Part shown: piece by piece, positions 53,201 to 64,000 of the stretch
How the letters are laid out: every line of letters starts with the position of its first letter
How positions within the stretch are numbered: position 1 is the first letter of the stretch
DNA from: Ricinus communis
Lineage: Eukaryota; Streptophyta; Magnoliopsida; Malpighiales; Euphorbiaceae
NCBI RefSeq assembly: GCF_019578655.1
Contig: NC_063263.1
Coordinates: 16,119,001 to 16,183,000 of the forward strand
Length of the DNA stretch: 64,000 nt
Reading direction: 5' to 3'
The notes under the pieces: generated by a model
Database searches by the model: none
What the model was told of the DNA's origin: nothing
The model's input: only the letters and a program-made list of their open reading frames with translations
Made by a program: the position numbers and the translations under genes

Positions 53201-54709
53201 TTTGAGTGAAACAGAAGTCTGGAAGGGAAGGGTGCTCTTCTAAAGCCTTTAGGTATGTGAGAAATTGTATTTGAGTTTACTATCAGCATCCACATTATAT
53301 GACTGGTCAAAGGAAAACACTGTGTAATCTCTTGATCACAGAAAAAAAAAAGGCGTCAAAGAATTACTATCGCAAACAAAGTGGCATATAATTAGAGCTT
53401 TGTATTCTCTGTCTCTTTTTCTCATCAATGAAGATTTGCAAACTATGAATGTATCATAGCAGACCAGCAAGATAGCAGTAGCAACAGAGTAACTTTTACC
53501 TCTTGCTCCCTTTTCAGCTTCTAACATTGCTCCTAGGGTTTAGATAGTATTCCACAGCTCCATTAATTCCTCTATTGAAAATTTTCTAGAGAAAAAAATG
53601 GCTGTTTCATCAAATCAGTACACATGTCGACTACTCTATCTTGTAAATTGAGTATTACACAACCTGTGTGGCAACAGTTAGTGATTTATTATTCTGCCCC
53701 TTTTTATTAATGTTTTATCACTTTCCTGAATGGAGGTTTACCTGCCAAATAGAAACAGAAAGGAACAAATCTTCCAGTTTACATGTTTTAGAGGAAAATT
53801 ATTAAACGACCACTTATAGAATCACAGCGAAGGACTCAAAAACTTAAAAGCTAACAAAGCATACTTTTACAGACAGCTATAAATATCTCACAGAAAACTG
53901 GAACCTCGGGTAACATATTAAACTGAAAGTTATTATAAACTTTATCTTCAATGCTAATGCCAGTTTTCCTCACATTCATAAGCACCCAAAACCCATCAGA
54001 GACATAAACCATAACAAAAAATAAAAGACCTTAATTACACTTCTACCACAAGCAATTCTCATTGCAAAACAACTTATGTTGAATGAACAAATCTTTTGAG
54101 TCTGCGGTTAGATTTTAGTATATACAGAGATACTCAAACTTTTTTTTTGGACAAAAAAAGATTCAAAAGTATCACCGGCCGATTAACTAGGTTAATGCAC
54201 TATAAAGATAAAACCTGAAAACTATCAGAAATATCATTGAATTCATAAATAAATTACAGTACCTCATCGACATGTCGCTTCCCAGGCGTCCAGGCTGTTT
54301 GTGAGTCCAAGACGGTATTATCATTCGTAATTTCCTGAATTTGATCATCTTCACTCGCATCGCCAATTCTGGAAGCACTAGAGGCACTACTACTGCCTCT
54401 CTCACCGGCGTACCCGCTACTGCTAGGGCTTGACGGTAAATCCACTTCCACCTCCGAATTGTTTCTCCTAATGCCGCTTTCTTCGAGCTCTATTATGTCT
54501 TCTTGAGCTTGAATTTGAACGTCACTATCTTCTTCGCGACAACCGTTCTCGTTCACTGATCCATTAACCGCTTCTTCATCGTTTCCAGCGTCGTCGTTCT
54601 CAACGATGTTATTGGATTCTTGAATAGTAACCGATCCGAATTGGGTCTCGAGAGGCTTAGGGTTAGGACTGGGATCGTCGCCGCAGGAGGAGCTTGAATC
54701 GGACGACAT
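47243..54709 (-). CDS. MON1: MON1/SAND, subunit of the MON1-CCZ1 Rab7 activator, 596 aa
   Basis: With CCZ1 it forms the guanine-nucleotide exchange factor that activates RAB7/RABG3 on late endosomes, driving the Rab5-to-Rab7 switch and vacuolar delivery. Exons, high to low: 54709-54263, 52955-52876, 52747-52676, 52567-52528, 52205-52104, 51992-51871, 51130-50998, 50870-50779, 50374-50293, 50089-50025, 49638-49336, 49221-49130, 47821-47757, 47338-47243. All joins keep frame and use GT-AG. Residues 1-150 are an acidic Ser-rich disordered tail ([19 protein letters not shown]). The longin-fold regions follow: about 153-290 ([40 protein letters not shown]), about 290-395 ([20 protein letters not shown], then [12 protein letters not shown]), and about 480-596 ([40 protein letters not shown]). 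The protein ends GASPFSW, the family end. The Arabidopsis counterpart is the single-copy 'SAND' reference gene. The gene appears intact. Confidence 0.97.
47999..48303. mobile_element. Stowaway/mariner-like MITE in MON1 intron 12
   Basis: The left end TCCCTCTGTCCCATAAGG matches the widespread plant Stowaway/mariner terminal sequence (CTCCCTCYGTCCCA). The right end, read in reverse complement (CTCTCCCCTCCCACAAAGG), is a diverged copy of it. TA dinucleotides flank both ends, as expected for a TA target duplication. About 300 bases, no coding capacity, so non-autonomous. Confidence 0.75.
48375..48670. mobile_element. Foldback MITE in MON1 intron 12
   Basis: The left arm (about 48378-48420: TTAAGCCCTTGACTTTTC, then TTCTATTTTATTGAG) is inverted at about 48620-48662. 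Nested arms GAGCCCTTTATTTTATTTTT (48419-48438) and AAATAAAATAAAGGGCTC pair inside it, around a central ATTAAGGACCCAATAGTCCT palindrome. It is almost entirely self-complementary with no coding frame and sits about 70 bases from the Stowaway-like element. Confidence 0.7.
52956..54262 (-). other. MON1 intron 1, 1.3 kb
   Basis: The donor GATGAG|GTACTG is at 54263/54262 and the acceptor AGTGCAG|GATGAT at 52956/52955. The interior is AT-rich with no second coding exon that would keep the frame. The frames inside are noise. Confidence 0.85.
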
Positions 54710-54905
54710 TTATGTAAATTGGAGGGTTTTGATTGTCTCCTTGAAGGAGGAGAGGAAGAAGCGAGTTATATTTCGAAGATTGGAGGTCGTTGGAGCCCCC
54801 TACTAGTCGTTGATGAGAGTGATTTGGAGGAGTGATGGTCTGACTGGTTGTTGTTGGTTAGGAAATTTCGGATTTACTTGGATCCGAGTTTCTGTTGTTT
54901 CGGGT
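54710..54905 (-). promoter_or_regulatory. MON1 leader and proximal promoter
   Basis: This GC-richer stretch immediately upstream of the MON1 ATG has no clear TATA box, as is common for housekeeping genes. Transcription start probably lies between 54730 and 54900. Confidence 0.4.
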
Positions 54906-55870
54906 ACAGTTGGAAGACAATAAATAAAATAATAATGATAAGAAATTACAAATGCAAAGGACGAAATTCAATTTTGTTATGTTCTTGACTGGAGGCATCT
55001 ATTTAGTCATTTTGTACTTATACTAATTCTTTCAATTATAGCTTCACATAAATGACTCACAGTATTTATGAGAATTTCATAATAGTAATTTTAAAATTTG
55101 AGTATTTCTTGTTGGCATTTATCAATGTTGAATTGAATGATAATAAAAGTTTAATTATTTTTATCAAATATCATTAATTTTGATTCAATTGTTTTTTTTT
55201 TTTTTTTTTGCCTAAATGCATATTGAATTCTAGAGGATAATGATTCAGTCATTTGACACTTTATTTATAAAATTTCTATAATATTTTAATATCTTTAATA
55301 TATAACTAGTATGGATATAAAAACTAAATTTAAAAATGGGAAATTATATAATTTCCTCTTGATATATCCATCTATAAAATTGATGTGCCATAAACTTTTT
55401 CAACCTTACTTGACGTTGATTTCATGCGTCTTTGCACTGACACGTGGAACATGTTGAGAATTCATTTAGCCACGTACGAGAATTCCGGAATCACGCCTTC
55501 CATATTGTTTCAATGTTTGGTTAAAAATACGTGAAAATTTTATATATTTTAAATAGTATAAAAGTTAATTTATTATTTTATATAATTAAATTTATATAAG
55601 ATATTTATAGTTAAATTGTATTTTAATAAAGTATAGAATTATTTAGATGAATTTTATATTAATAAACGAATATATTTTATTATTTTAATTTTATTATTTC
55701 TGTTTTATTTTATTTTTTATATTTTTTTAAATGTAAATTTATAGCATTTATAATATCGTGTATATGAATAAATTTTCATCAGATCCTTAAACTATTATGG
55801 GGCATATATCCTATAGTCTCTTTATCATTGTATCATATTATATGAGCATAAATATTAAATACGACAATGT
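54906..55870. other. AT-rich spacer upstream of MON1
   Basis: No gene seen. A CACGTG-like core at about 55440 (gacacgtggaac) could be a G-box, but its distance from MON1 is over 700 bases. Confidence 0.5.
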
Positions 55871-56076
55871 AATCTGTGATTCAGCCGAACCAGAGAGTTG
55901 TTTTGTAATCATCTTTTGTAGAATATGATTTTGGTCACTACTCCGGCAAGCCCTTTCCCATTCCCGTCATACAAAATTCCTAATTTTTTTCTTTCCTCTC
56001 GCAGCACCCACTTGATCAACACCTCCCTTTTAACAAACAGCAGTGGAACTTTTGCTTCTTTAGTACCCCATTAGCC

Positions 56077-56427
56077 TTATTCTAGCTCCTCTGTTAACCC
56101 CAAATCTACAGATATATACCTCTCAAGCATAAGGATGTGATGTGATTCGATAATAGGCCTCCACTGTATTACAATCTTCAAATATTTTCCATATTCCTCG
56201 CATTGCAGCGGCGAAAAGGAAAGAAAAGAAAATATTATTCTCAAAAGCCAACTTATTGTCTTATGAACAGGCCTATAGCGGAGGACTTTTAGCAGTAACT
56301 GATCTGGCCTTACCCACAAGTAAGCTAAACCACTTTCGGGCCTTTTACGAGATTTGTGTGGAATTGAGCCAAGAGTCCAACATCGAGCCTTTATAAGAGT
56401 GGACGAGCACCTTGTCTGCTTCCACAT
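56077..56427 (-). other. Unassigned 116-residue frame in a GC-richer patch
   Basis: The frame starts MWKQTRCSSTLIKARCWTLG and ends ISVDLGLTEELE. It is open for 351 bases in otherwise stop-rich DNA, and the block 55880-56560 has exon-like base composition. I cannot match it to a family and see no second exon or clear splice sites. It may be a gene relic or chance. Confidence 0.25.
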
Positions 56428-56531
56428 GGGCCCTGAGATGCAAGAAGGATGTTGGGCTTCTTGACCCTTACACGTAATGTAACTACATGATGATTATGGG
56501 TACTCGTGTTGAGGTTAGAATCGGACGCGAA

Positions 56532-56645
56532 ACCCACATCGTTTAGTTATATTCACTTTTAGCCCTAATAAGAAAATACCACGCAGGCGGGATCTGATAA
56601 AATTGGAACGGTATAGAGAAGATTAGCATGGCTCCTTTCTTTTTT
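56532..56645 (+). pseudogene. Truncated U6 snRNA gene relic with promoter remnant
   Basis: Bases 56592-56636 match plant U6 snRNA from about position 15 to 59 with about four mismatches in 45; the hallmark GAGAAGATTAGCATGGC is present. The 5' stem-loop region is scrambled, and the 3' half is absent, replaced by T-rich sequence with a TTTTTT run (56640-56645). Upstream, ACCCACATCG at 56532-56541 matches the plant snRNA upstream sequence element (RTCCCACATCG) with one change. A TATATT follows after only six bases, whereas functional U6 promoters keep a longer gap. The retained promoter points to an old DNA-level gene copy, not a reverse-transcribed one. A functional U6 is ruled out by the missing 3' half. 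Confidence 0.8.
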
Positions 56646-57828
56646 CAATCTGACCTTTTCTAATTAAGAATAATCTTCCATTGTCAAGTATCAGGGCTTT
56701 AAAAATTCCTTTGCAATTGAAGAGCTTAGTTTCTTTTGCAGAAGCATAGTAATGATATGTATAGCTATAATATATGCCTAACTCGACCTCAAAATTATTA
56801 TTATAATAACAACTTATTGTCCTAACTCGATCGGTAATTTGAGATAATTTTAAAAGCAGATTTCATAATTCAAATTTTACCAAATTATATAAATAAATAA
56901 ATAAGATAAACTATTAATTCAACTTGATCAGACCAATCTCATGTTTTATGTGAAGCTGGGCAGCCAGTGCACTCAGTGACATGCTAGTTTACTTTTAAGA
57001 GGTTGGAAGGTTAACAGAATAGCTGTCGAAGGTAGTCTTAGTCACATGATTCCTGGAAATCTTTGAAGTGGTTGAGCAAAATTGAAGCACTTTACAAGAA
57101 TTCTTCCTGCTAATACTATCTGCATATATCACCTAATTTTTAATTGCATTAAGAATTTTTCATATATGTTTGTATAATTTTGACTATTTAATTCAAAATT
57201 AATGCTTGTAATCATTCTCAAGTGAATGAATTAAATTGATTCATTTCATAAATGGTCACGGCTATGAATAAATTTTAAGTCATTGTTGAATAGAGGAGTT
57301 TAAGATAAATTTATTTTCATCCAATTAGTAGTTTTATTAATTTAATAATGTAATTTTATTGGATAAAAGATTATTTATCATTAATTATTTTAAAAAATTG
57401 TCATTGTGACGATCTTTAAAATATTTAAACAAACATTAATCTTTTTTTTTTTTTTTAAATCATCTTTCTCTACTATCCATGAATGCAATATGTGATAATA
57501 CATATTTAATGGCACATAATATTTTTTCATAACACCGTATGTTCCTTTATTTTTTTAAGGTTGGAGATTAAAGAGATAAGACTTGTTGTTTGCCACGTGA
57601 TTCTTGTAAACTTTTAGACTGTTTAGGAAAAGAAAAAGTCATATCCAATCTCAAGTTGTACAAAAGAATTTTCTAAATTTAAATAATTTTAATCAATTCT
57701 TTTAATTTTTGTAAAAATAGTCTTGAAAGCAAAAGTATTGATAATTTTAGCTAATTCTTAATTTTAATCACCTGAAATTAAAAGAAATTTGATCAAATTA
57801 CTAGAAATCATACAAATATAATTTTCTG

Positions 57829-58240
57829 AAATAAGGTCCAAATAGGTCCTTAAAATTTTCAGGCAATTTTAAGTTTAAACTTTGATTTTTTAGCTCAATT
57901 CATCAGTGGATGAGAGAGTAAAAATCACTATCCTTTAAGAAAAAAAAGAAAACATTAAAGTAAAATAAAAATAGTTAATATTTATTAAAAATTTATAATT
58001 TTTTAATACTGTTATTAATAGCTAATTACTTGTTTGTTAAATTTTACTTTAAAAATTAACTTTTACTATCTTTTATTGAATTTACTCTCTTAATACATAG
58101 AGTGCAATTTACTCTCCTAAATAAGGGTTAGATTGAACTAAAAATAGGTAAATCTTAGGTTAAAATAGCAAAAAAAAAAGAGTAAAAAGGGTTTATTTGA
58201 CTCCGCCCTCAAAGTTTAGGAGCTTATTTAAACTTTATTC
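57829..58240. mobile_element. Inverted-repeat MITE-like element
   Basis: The left end AATAAGGTCCAAATAGGTCC followed by TTAAAATTTTCAGG is mirrored at the right end, whose reverse complement reads AATAAAGTTTAAATAAGCTC then CTAAACTTTGAGGGC. It is about 410 bases long and AT-rich inside, with internal inverted words around 58080-58120 and no coding frame. A related end sits at 42933. Confidence 0.6.
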
Positions 58241-60001
58241 CTAATTTATTTTGACCATTAAACCCATTCTACAACTTTGAACATGCATATGACTTATATG
58301 CATCTTGTACAACTTCATATTAAGAGAATCATCTTTCAAGAAGATAAGAACTGTCAAATTGTTGAAACTGTCATTGTCTACAAAGCATGTGGAGGTTACC
58401 TTTCAATTCATGGATGGGTGATGGCAAACCTGAAGACAGCATAGTTTGTATTTTGCAGCATTACAATGTCAGTTTACTTTACAAGAAGAGCACAATCTGA
58501 AGCAATTAAACGTCAGATAACACCTTATTAAATTGTCTCCATTTTTCTTTTTCTAATAATTATTTTTCATGCTCGTTCTTCTCTTCTATGAACGGAAGAG
58601 AATAGTTATTCTTAACATTCATTATAAAAACAATAAACTTCTACCGTTAACGGATTTAAAATCGATAAGTTTAAATCCAAATATCTTTATTAGATAATAA
58701 AATTTTATGATTTATTTGACGAATAAATTTAAACTTACACCTTCCCAATTCTTATAAACGATACTACAAAATCAGGAATTCCCTAATGTGCTTTGCTTTT
58801 TATCTGTTTACTCCTTGTATGATTACATCCATTATTTCTGTTTTTACCACACAATCATGAGAGTTATATATATAAATGAGAAGGAAATGTGTACAACTAA
58901 AACATGTGCCTAGATCAGATCAGCCTCCAAGAATTATCAAGGCAACTTGATGAACGAAAAACTCGTGTTTTATGGGAGCCATTTGCACTTTACAGCAAGC
59001 AATATGTCAAGATTTGATTTTTCAGAGATTGAATGGCTGTTAGTCACATGATTATTGTAAACTTTTTAAAATAGACTAGGCAAATTTTGGATACCATGCA
59101 AAGAATAATGAAAGTTGTCTATTATAAGCCACTTTTCAACCCTAAAAACTTACCTAAAAATCTCTGTTTTAATCTGAAATTTAACGAATAAGAGCTATTT
59201 GAGATTCAAAATCAGATCTTTTAGCTAATATTTAACTTGAAAGTTCAATTAGTTGGGTATAAATGAAGATCAAAGAAAATCAAAACTGCTTTATGTATTC
59301 AAACAATAAAATTGAACTTTCATTGTATTTTGTTGAAATCTACAAAATTTATAGATTACATTTTTAAATCTAAAATTCATGTGCTTTGAATCAAGTGGAA
59401 GTCATTTTGAGAATTCTACATATGCAATGTGAAATTGATTATAGCTAAATTAAATTCTAAAAAATAGATAAAAATTACAAATGAATTCCACATAAATTTG
59501 TTAATGTATTTCATAACACCAAAAATATTTATTTTAATTTTATCAATAACTTTATTATTTTTATTTTACTCTTTCATATATATTTTTTAAATTAAATAAA
59601 TTTTTTAATAGATTTTAACTAAATATAGAATTAGATATCCATTAAAGTAAATTTTTTTAAAAAAAATTATAATTTATCTATTATATTTTAAAAGCTTACT
59701 ATTTGAAAGATTCTTGATTTTATGAATTATAAATTGAATCAATCAAATCAAAATATTAAACTCAAACAATCAATTCTGGCCAAACTCAGACGTAGACTTG
59801 AAAAACTTAATCTAACCTCCCAATCGAAAAGGTCCGGGAGGGTGTTTAGAGGATTGAATATAAATGGCCTCTAAGAATATCTAAGGGCCATCCTTAAAAG
59901 AACTGCCAAAGTGAAATAAGTGATCATTCGAAAGCTAGATATGCACAAACTTTATTTTGGATTTTTTTTTTTTTTTTTGTTTATGGGAAATAGGCAAAAT
60001 C

Positions 60002-60026
60002 ATATATATATATATATATATATATA
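60002..60026. repeat. (AT)n microsatellite
   Basis: About twelve AT units. Confidence 0.92.
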
Positions 60027-62516
60027 AGATCATATGTAATACATCTTGGCATTGTACTACATTTGATGCTATTCAACACATAAATGTCCTAAACTGTCCC
60101 TTTCCACTATGGCTTTTTTTATAGCATGCGGAGGTCACCTTTCTTATATAAATTAAGGCATTTTTTATATTTGTAGTAAAATGGTACTTTACTTCAACTT
60201 GAAGGGGAAAATAAAATTCATTTGTGGCAGTACTTTTCTCATATGTATTAGGGTTGAGCTATTTCTCAATTTAGGATTTAAAATAATTATATGGGTTTTT
60301 TTCGCAATAAATATTCGTAAAATTATAACTAGCTCGAGATATAAATCCATTGGTGCAGTATTAATTTCGGAGCAAAATAAAAAAATTAAATAAAATTAGT
60401 CTATTTATTATGTAAATAAAAATTTTCTTTATAATATTCGGTTGAATTAAATCGATTATATAAAAAATTATACTATTTACTGAAATTATATACATTATTC
60501 TACAGTAGTTTCTTAAACAAAAATGAAAAAAGAAATCATGGTCCAACAATACTAAACTTTATGAAAGAAAAGAAATGGTAAAGGTGGAGGAGGGCCCACG
60601 ATAAATAAATAAAAAAAGCGGCAAAAAGAAAAAAGAAAAAGGAAATTGCAGTTTGATTACACGTATCTGAGTTTTAACCTTAGCTATACCAAACTCTATG
60701 AAACACAAGGTGACAGCATCATTTCAACATTAAAAGACATTGCCATATTCCCATGTCGCAACAAAGCGAGAATGCAAAAAGGGACAGACATGACTACAAA
60801 TACGACACCTTAACCTGTCTAATACGACAATCTTTTACACTCACTGATTTTTCTCAAAATGGTCAACTAACCGTCATTTTCTTTGACCCCACCGGAAAAA
60901 CTATGAACAAAATAATCTAACGGCTTATAATGCTTCCCCAACCCCCGACTTAATTAAAGTAACGGTCACTATTTTCTCTTGGCCCTTTTCTTCTGATTGT
61001 GGAGACTTACAGCTATATTTATCTTTTATCTTTTTTGGTTTTTTTTTTTTAATTTTTATTTCTCTAACGAAAATTTTAGTGGTTTATATTTTATTTAGAG
61101 AAAACGATATTATTTGAAAAAGGTTTAATTAATGACAAAGTTGTCCTTGTGTTTGTGTGCTTAAGAGGTTAGATAGGTGGAGGTGGTTTTGGTCCTAATA
61201 TGAAATGTCATATGTTATGTGTCATTTTCTTTTAAAGTTGACATATATGATACGTCTTCACTCAGTTTATTTTTTATAATTCAATTTAATCCTTAATTAT
61301 ATAAGCAAAAAGTTTTATAATTTTGAAGTCGGTTTAATAATAATCAACCTACTTTTGTAAATTGCTTTCGTCCTAATTTTGTATTCATATATTTGAATAC
61401 AATTGTGAATCTTTGTGGGCTAGTTTCCCAGAAAATAAGAGAAGTAGTTTGAGATTTAGAGGTTATTGCTAATTTAGGCGGCTCTTTACCTCTCAAAATC
61501 CACATTTATATTTATGGTCCATGAATGCCAATTAAGGGTAGCCTTGTTATCATTAAAAGAAAAATAAAACACACACTATATATTTAGGTATATAAATAAT
61601 TTTATCTTTTATTTTTAATTCAACCTAATAAATATTTAAATTTTATTTTTTATACTTTTAAAATATTTGATTTAATTTAATAAAATCTTAAAATCTATTT
61701 AATGATAATATTAAAATACTTATATATATGGACTTATCGAAAAATATCTAAATAATATTAATTGTTCTTATCTCGTTAAAACAATACAATAAAAATTATC
61801 ATGTTAATTATTAATTGTTTTTAGAATAATTTTTTATTTGAGAAGGTTGTTAGAAGAACTTTGCAAACTCTTAAACAGCTGCTTTCTTTTTTCCATTTTC
61901 TCTTACTGTATAGTTTCGGTGCTTTAAAGTAGGAGTATGCATAAACAATAGGATTTGCAATTTCATTCCATGAAGTATTTTCTCCTTCTTTTCTTTATCA
62001 ATGCTATTTTCCCCATTTACTAATGCGAAAGTCTTGGACTTTATCCTTAAAAAGGGCGCCTAACAGGGAGGAAGGAAAGTTCCAGGAACGTACTACATCA
62101 ATAAAAGTAACACTGCTAAAACTACATTTTTATAATATATAGTATTATTATAAATTCAAATTTAAAACATTATTGAAATTAAAATCTAAATTTACCGTAA
62201 AGATTAAACTGGTAAAATACTGCGGTGATTAGATTGCTCATACAGCAAGTATAGTTAAATGGTGGACTTACATTGCCTCATTCCAGGAAATGCCAACTTT
62301 TTCTGGTTCCTAGATTTCACGTGAGGCTTCTAATTACAACCTCGCATAATGTGATAAACACTATAAATATTATTTAATGAGGATCATTATCCTTCATATC
62401 CAGATAAACAAACACTATTCCCTATTTACAAGATCCAATGTCCAAATTATTATCCACTTGTCACATTAGTTTATGATCTAAAGCTAACTGCATCTTTAGA
62501 TGCAAAATTAATATGT

Positions 62517-62518
62517 AT

Positions 62519-62549
<31 letters not shown>
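62517..62549. repeat. (AAT)n microsatellite
   Basis: About eleven AAT/ATA triplets without interruption. Confidence 0.95.
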
Positions 62550-62550
<1 letters not shown>

Positions 62551-63485
62551 AATATCAGAAGGCACCTAACCTATCACAAACCTTATCCCTATTAGCAAGA
62601 TTAGTTTTGTACCAAATGTTCCCCCATCACTAACCCATATAATGCTGCCATTATCACAAGCATATCCAGTTGGTCTCTGTGCCCAAATTTTTAATGTTTC
62701 TTAGCTTATCCTTGCTTTAATGGTGGAAGCTAAGATTAATCAATCAAATGAGTATTAGAGACCTAGATTCAACCTATAATATACCCTGAAATTTTTATTA
62801 CTTGTATAAAAATTTCTCATATAATATTTGTTTAATTAAGCGAGATTACCCTTAACATCATGAGGTTTCTTTCAATTGTAGAGTATGCATATATTAACTC
62901 ATTTATCGAACTCAACATTCTCCAAGTTAAACTCTGGCGATATATATATTAATTCTGTATATCATCTGAGTAGCCACATTTTATTTAAATGCATTCATCG
63001 TTAAGGAGGAAAAGGAAGAACTCGTAAGACCAAGCTCGAGCAATTTGAAAGAAAGTGACCTTGTGTGGACGAGATGTTATGTACATTCTCAAAAATAGAA
63101 CTTGGTTCTTGGAGTAATGACTCTATATTCATACATCCAAAATGAAAATTCTCGAGGACTTGATATCAATCATGACTCACTAAATTTAGTAGCATTGCCC
63201 ATTGCTTGGGCATGTCATGAAAATCTCAGTGTACCCAACTTAAGCCGAAATCAGAAAATCACTCTAAAAGTCTACACCTTTGCAAACCCACAAAGTAGCC
63301 ATTGGAAGTTCTCTTTTTCTTTTAAAAGATTTGGAAGTTTGCTATCACTAGCGGCACATAAAATGTACCAACTCTTTATTCAAAGTAAGAGGGGTACAAT
63401 TAAAAGGTAATAAGTAAAATGAATTATTTTTCAGAAAGGGGGTCACTATCCATGATTATAGACTTGTGCTTTTCTTAATTCACAC

Positions 63486-63600
63486 CAACCCCACCCAACA
63501 TTAAACCCCAACTCCACCAATTATTGAACCTTCGTCGTCCCCAAATTGCCCCCAGAAATCTCTTTCGCCAAGACCTCCTCCCATTTGTGACTTCCAAACG
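63486..63600 (-). CDS. Possible last exon of a gene running off the right edge
   Basis: On the minus strand a frame with balanced base composition reads SQMGGGLGERDFWGQFGDDE followed by GSIIGGVGV and a TAA at about 63501. It is preceded by a long T-rich stretch as in a plant intron, with a possible acceptor GGAAG just before the Ser codon. The Gly/Asp-rich tail is not one I recognise. The remainder of any such gene would lie further right (above 63700). Bounds are approximate, and it could equally be chance in 3' UTR. Confidence 0.25.
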
Positions 63601-64000
63601 CAATCATTAACATTCGAAATTACAAAAAAAAAATAAAAAAAAACAAGCAAAACAAACAAAATAAAGTAAGAAAATATGGTAAAAATCAAACAAAATAAAT
63701 AAATAAAGAGTAGCTTAATTTCCTCTGCAATTTCTAATACAATCTCGAAGAAACAAGTTAGCATATCACAAGCGTGAAAGTGATATTCTTTGACACACAA
63801 TAGTCACCAAAATTTAAAAATAAAAAAACCCCCCAAAGAAGAAAAGAACTAAAATTTATATATATGTAAAAGAAAAAGAATTTACCACTCAACTCTAAAA
63901 AGAACCAAAAAAAAAAAAAAAAGGAAGAAGACCTGTAGTAGTAATGATAAATTCCTCTTCAATCTTTAGTGATTTGCTGTTATTTTCTTGATGTTTATGC

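Larger units (their letters stand above)
56650..63450. other. Spacer with degenerate repeats and MITE-like element
   Basis: No supported gene. It holds diverged repeats between 56930 and 60160, an inverted-repeat element at 57829-58240, AT and AAT microsatellites, and a less AT-rich patch at 60590-61010 rich in TTTGACC and GTCAAC (W-box-like) words. A frame of 102 residues at 63102-63410 (plus) lacks coding character. Confidence 0.5.

Noticed and set aside
4530..54709. REV, DRB2 and MON1 as a functional cluster
   Set aside because: The genes act in unrelated processes and are separated by 12-18 kb of spacer; no shared regulatory signal is visible.
56580..56645. Functional U6 snRNA gene
   Set aside because: The 5' stem-loop and the 3' half are missing and promoter spacing is shortened, so it is called a relic.
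1..64000. CRISPR array, operons, phage or bacterial mobile elements
   Set aside because: The window is plant nuclear DNA; the repeats are microsatellites, tandem duplications and MITE-like elements, with no spaced identical repeats.

Overview
This is nuclear DNA from a flowering plant. The evidence is multi-exon genes with GT-AG introns, plant-only gene families (a class III HD-ZIP regulator and a DRB2-type double-stranded RNA-binding protein), very AT-rich spacers, and many AT, GA/CT and ATT microsatellites. The protein sequences look like a rosid dicot, and the REVOLUTA homologue reads close to poplar, so Malpighiales (poplar/spurge relatives) is my best guess. That placement is inference from memory, not a database result.

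Layout: (1) 0.8-1.5 kb, + strand: a small three-exon gene for an unrecognised acidic 103-residue protein. (2) 4.5-11.2 kb, - strand: a complete REVOLUTA-type HD-ZIP III gene with 18 coding exons and 842 residues. Its miR165/166 target site is split by an intron, and one intron uses a GC donor. A GA/CT-rich leader extends to about 12.1 kb. (3) 12.4-28.7 kb: an AT-rich desert with microsatellites, hairpins and small repeats and no gene I can support. (4) 29.3-33.8 kb, - strand: a complete DRB2-like gene with three exons and 467 residues. (5) 34-46 kb: a second AT-rich desert. (6) 47.2-54.7 kb, - strand: a complete MON1/SAND gene with 14 exons and 596 residues, carrying two MITE-like insertions in intron 12. 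(7) 54.9-64 kb: spacer containing a truncated U6 snRNA relic with a recognisable upstream sequence element, a cluster of degenerate dispersed repeats, and a possible 3' coding end at the right border.

The three large genes are single-copy-type eukaryotic genes with unrelated jobs: polarity and meristem transcription control, small-RNA biogenesis, and Rab7 activation at late endosomes. They do not form a cluster or pathway. REVOLUTA is itself controlled by a microRNA and DRB2 belongs to the small-RNA machinery, but I take their adjacency to be chance. I see no CRISPR array, operon, tRNA, rRNA or intact autonomous transposon. I found no convincing undescribed system. The most unusual items are the decayed U6 gene, the GC-AG intron, the acidic repeat tract of DRB2, and the repeat cluster at 56.9-60.2 kb.
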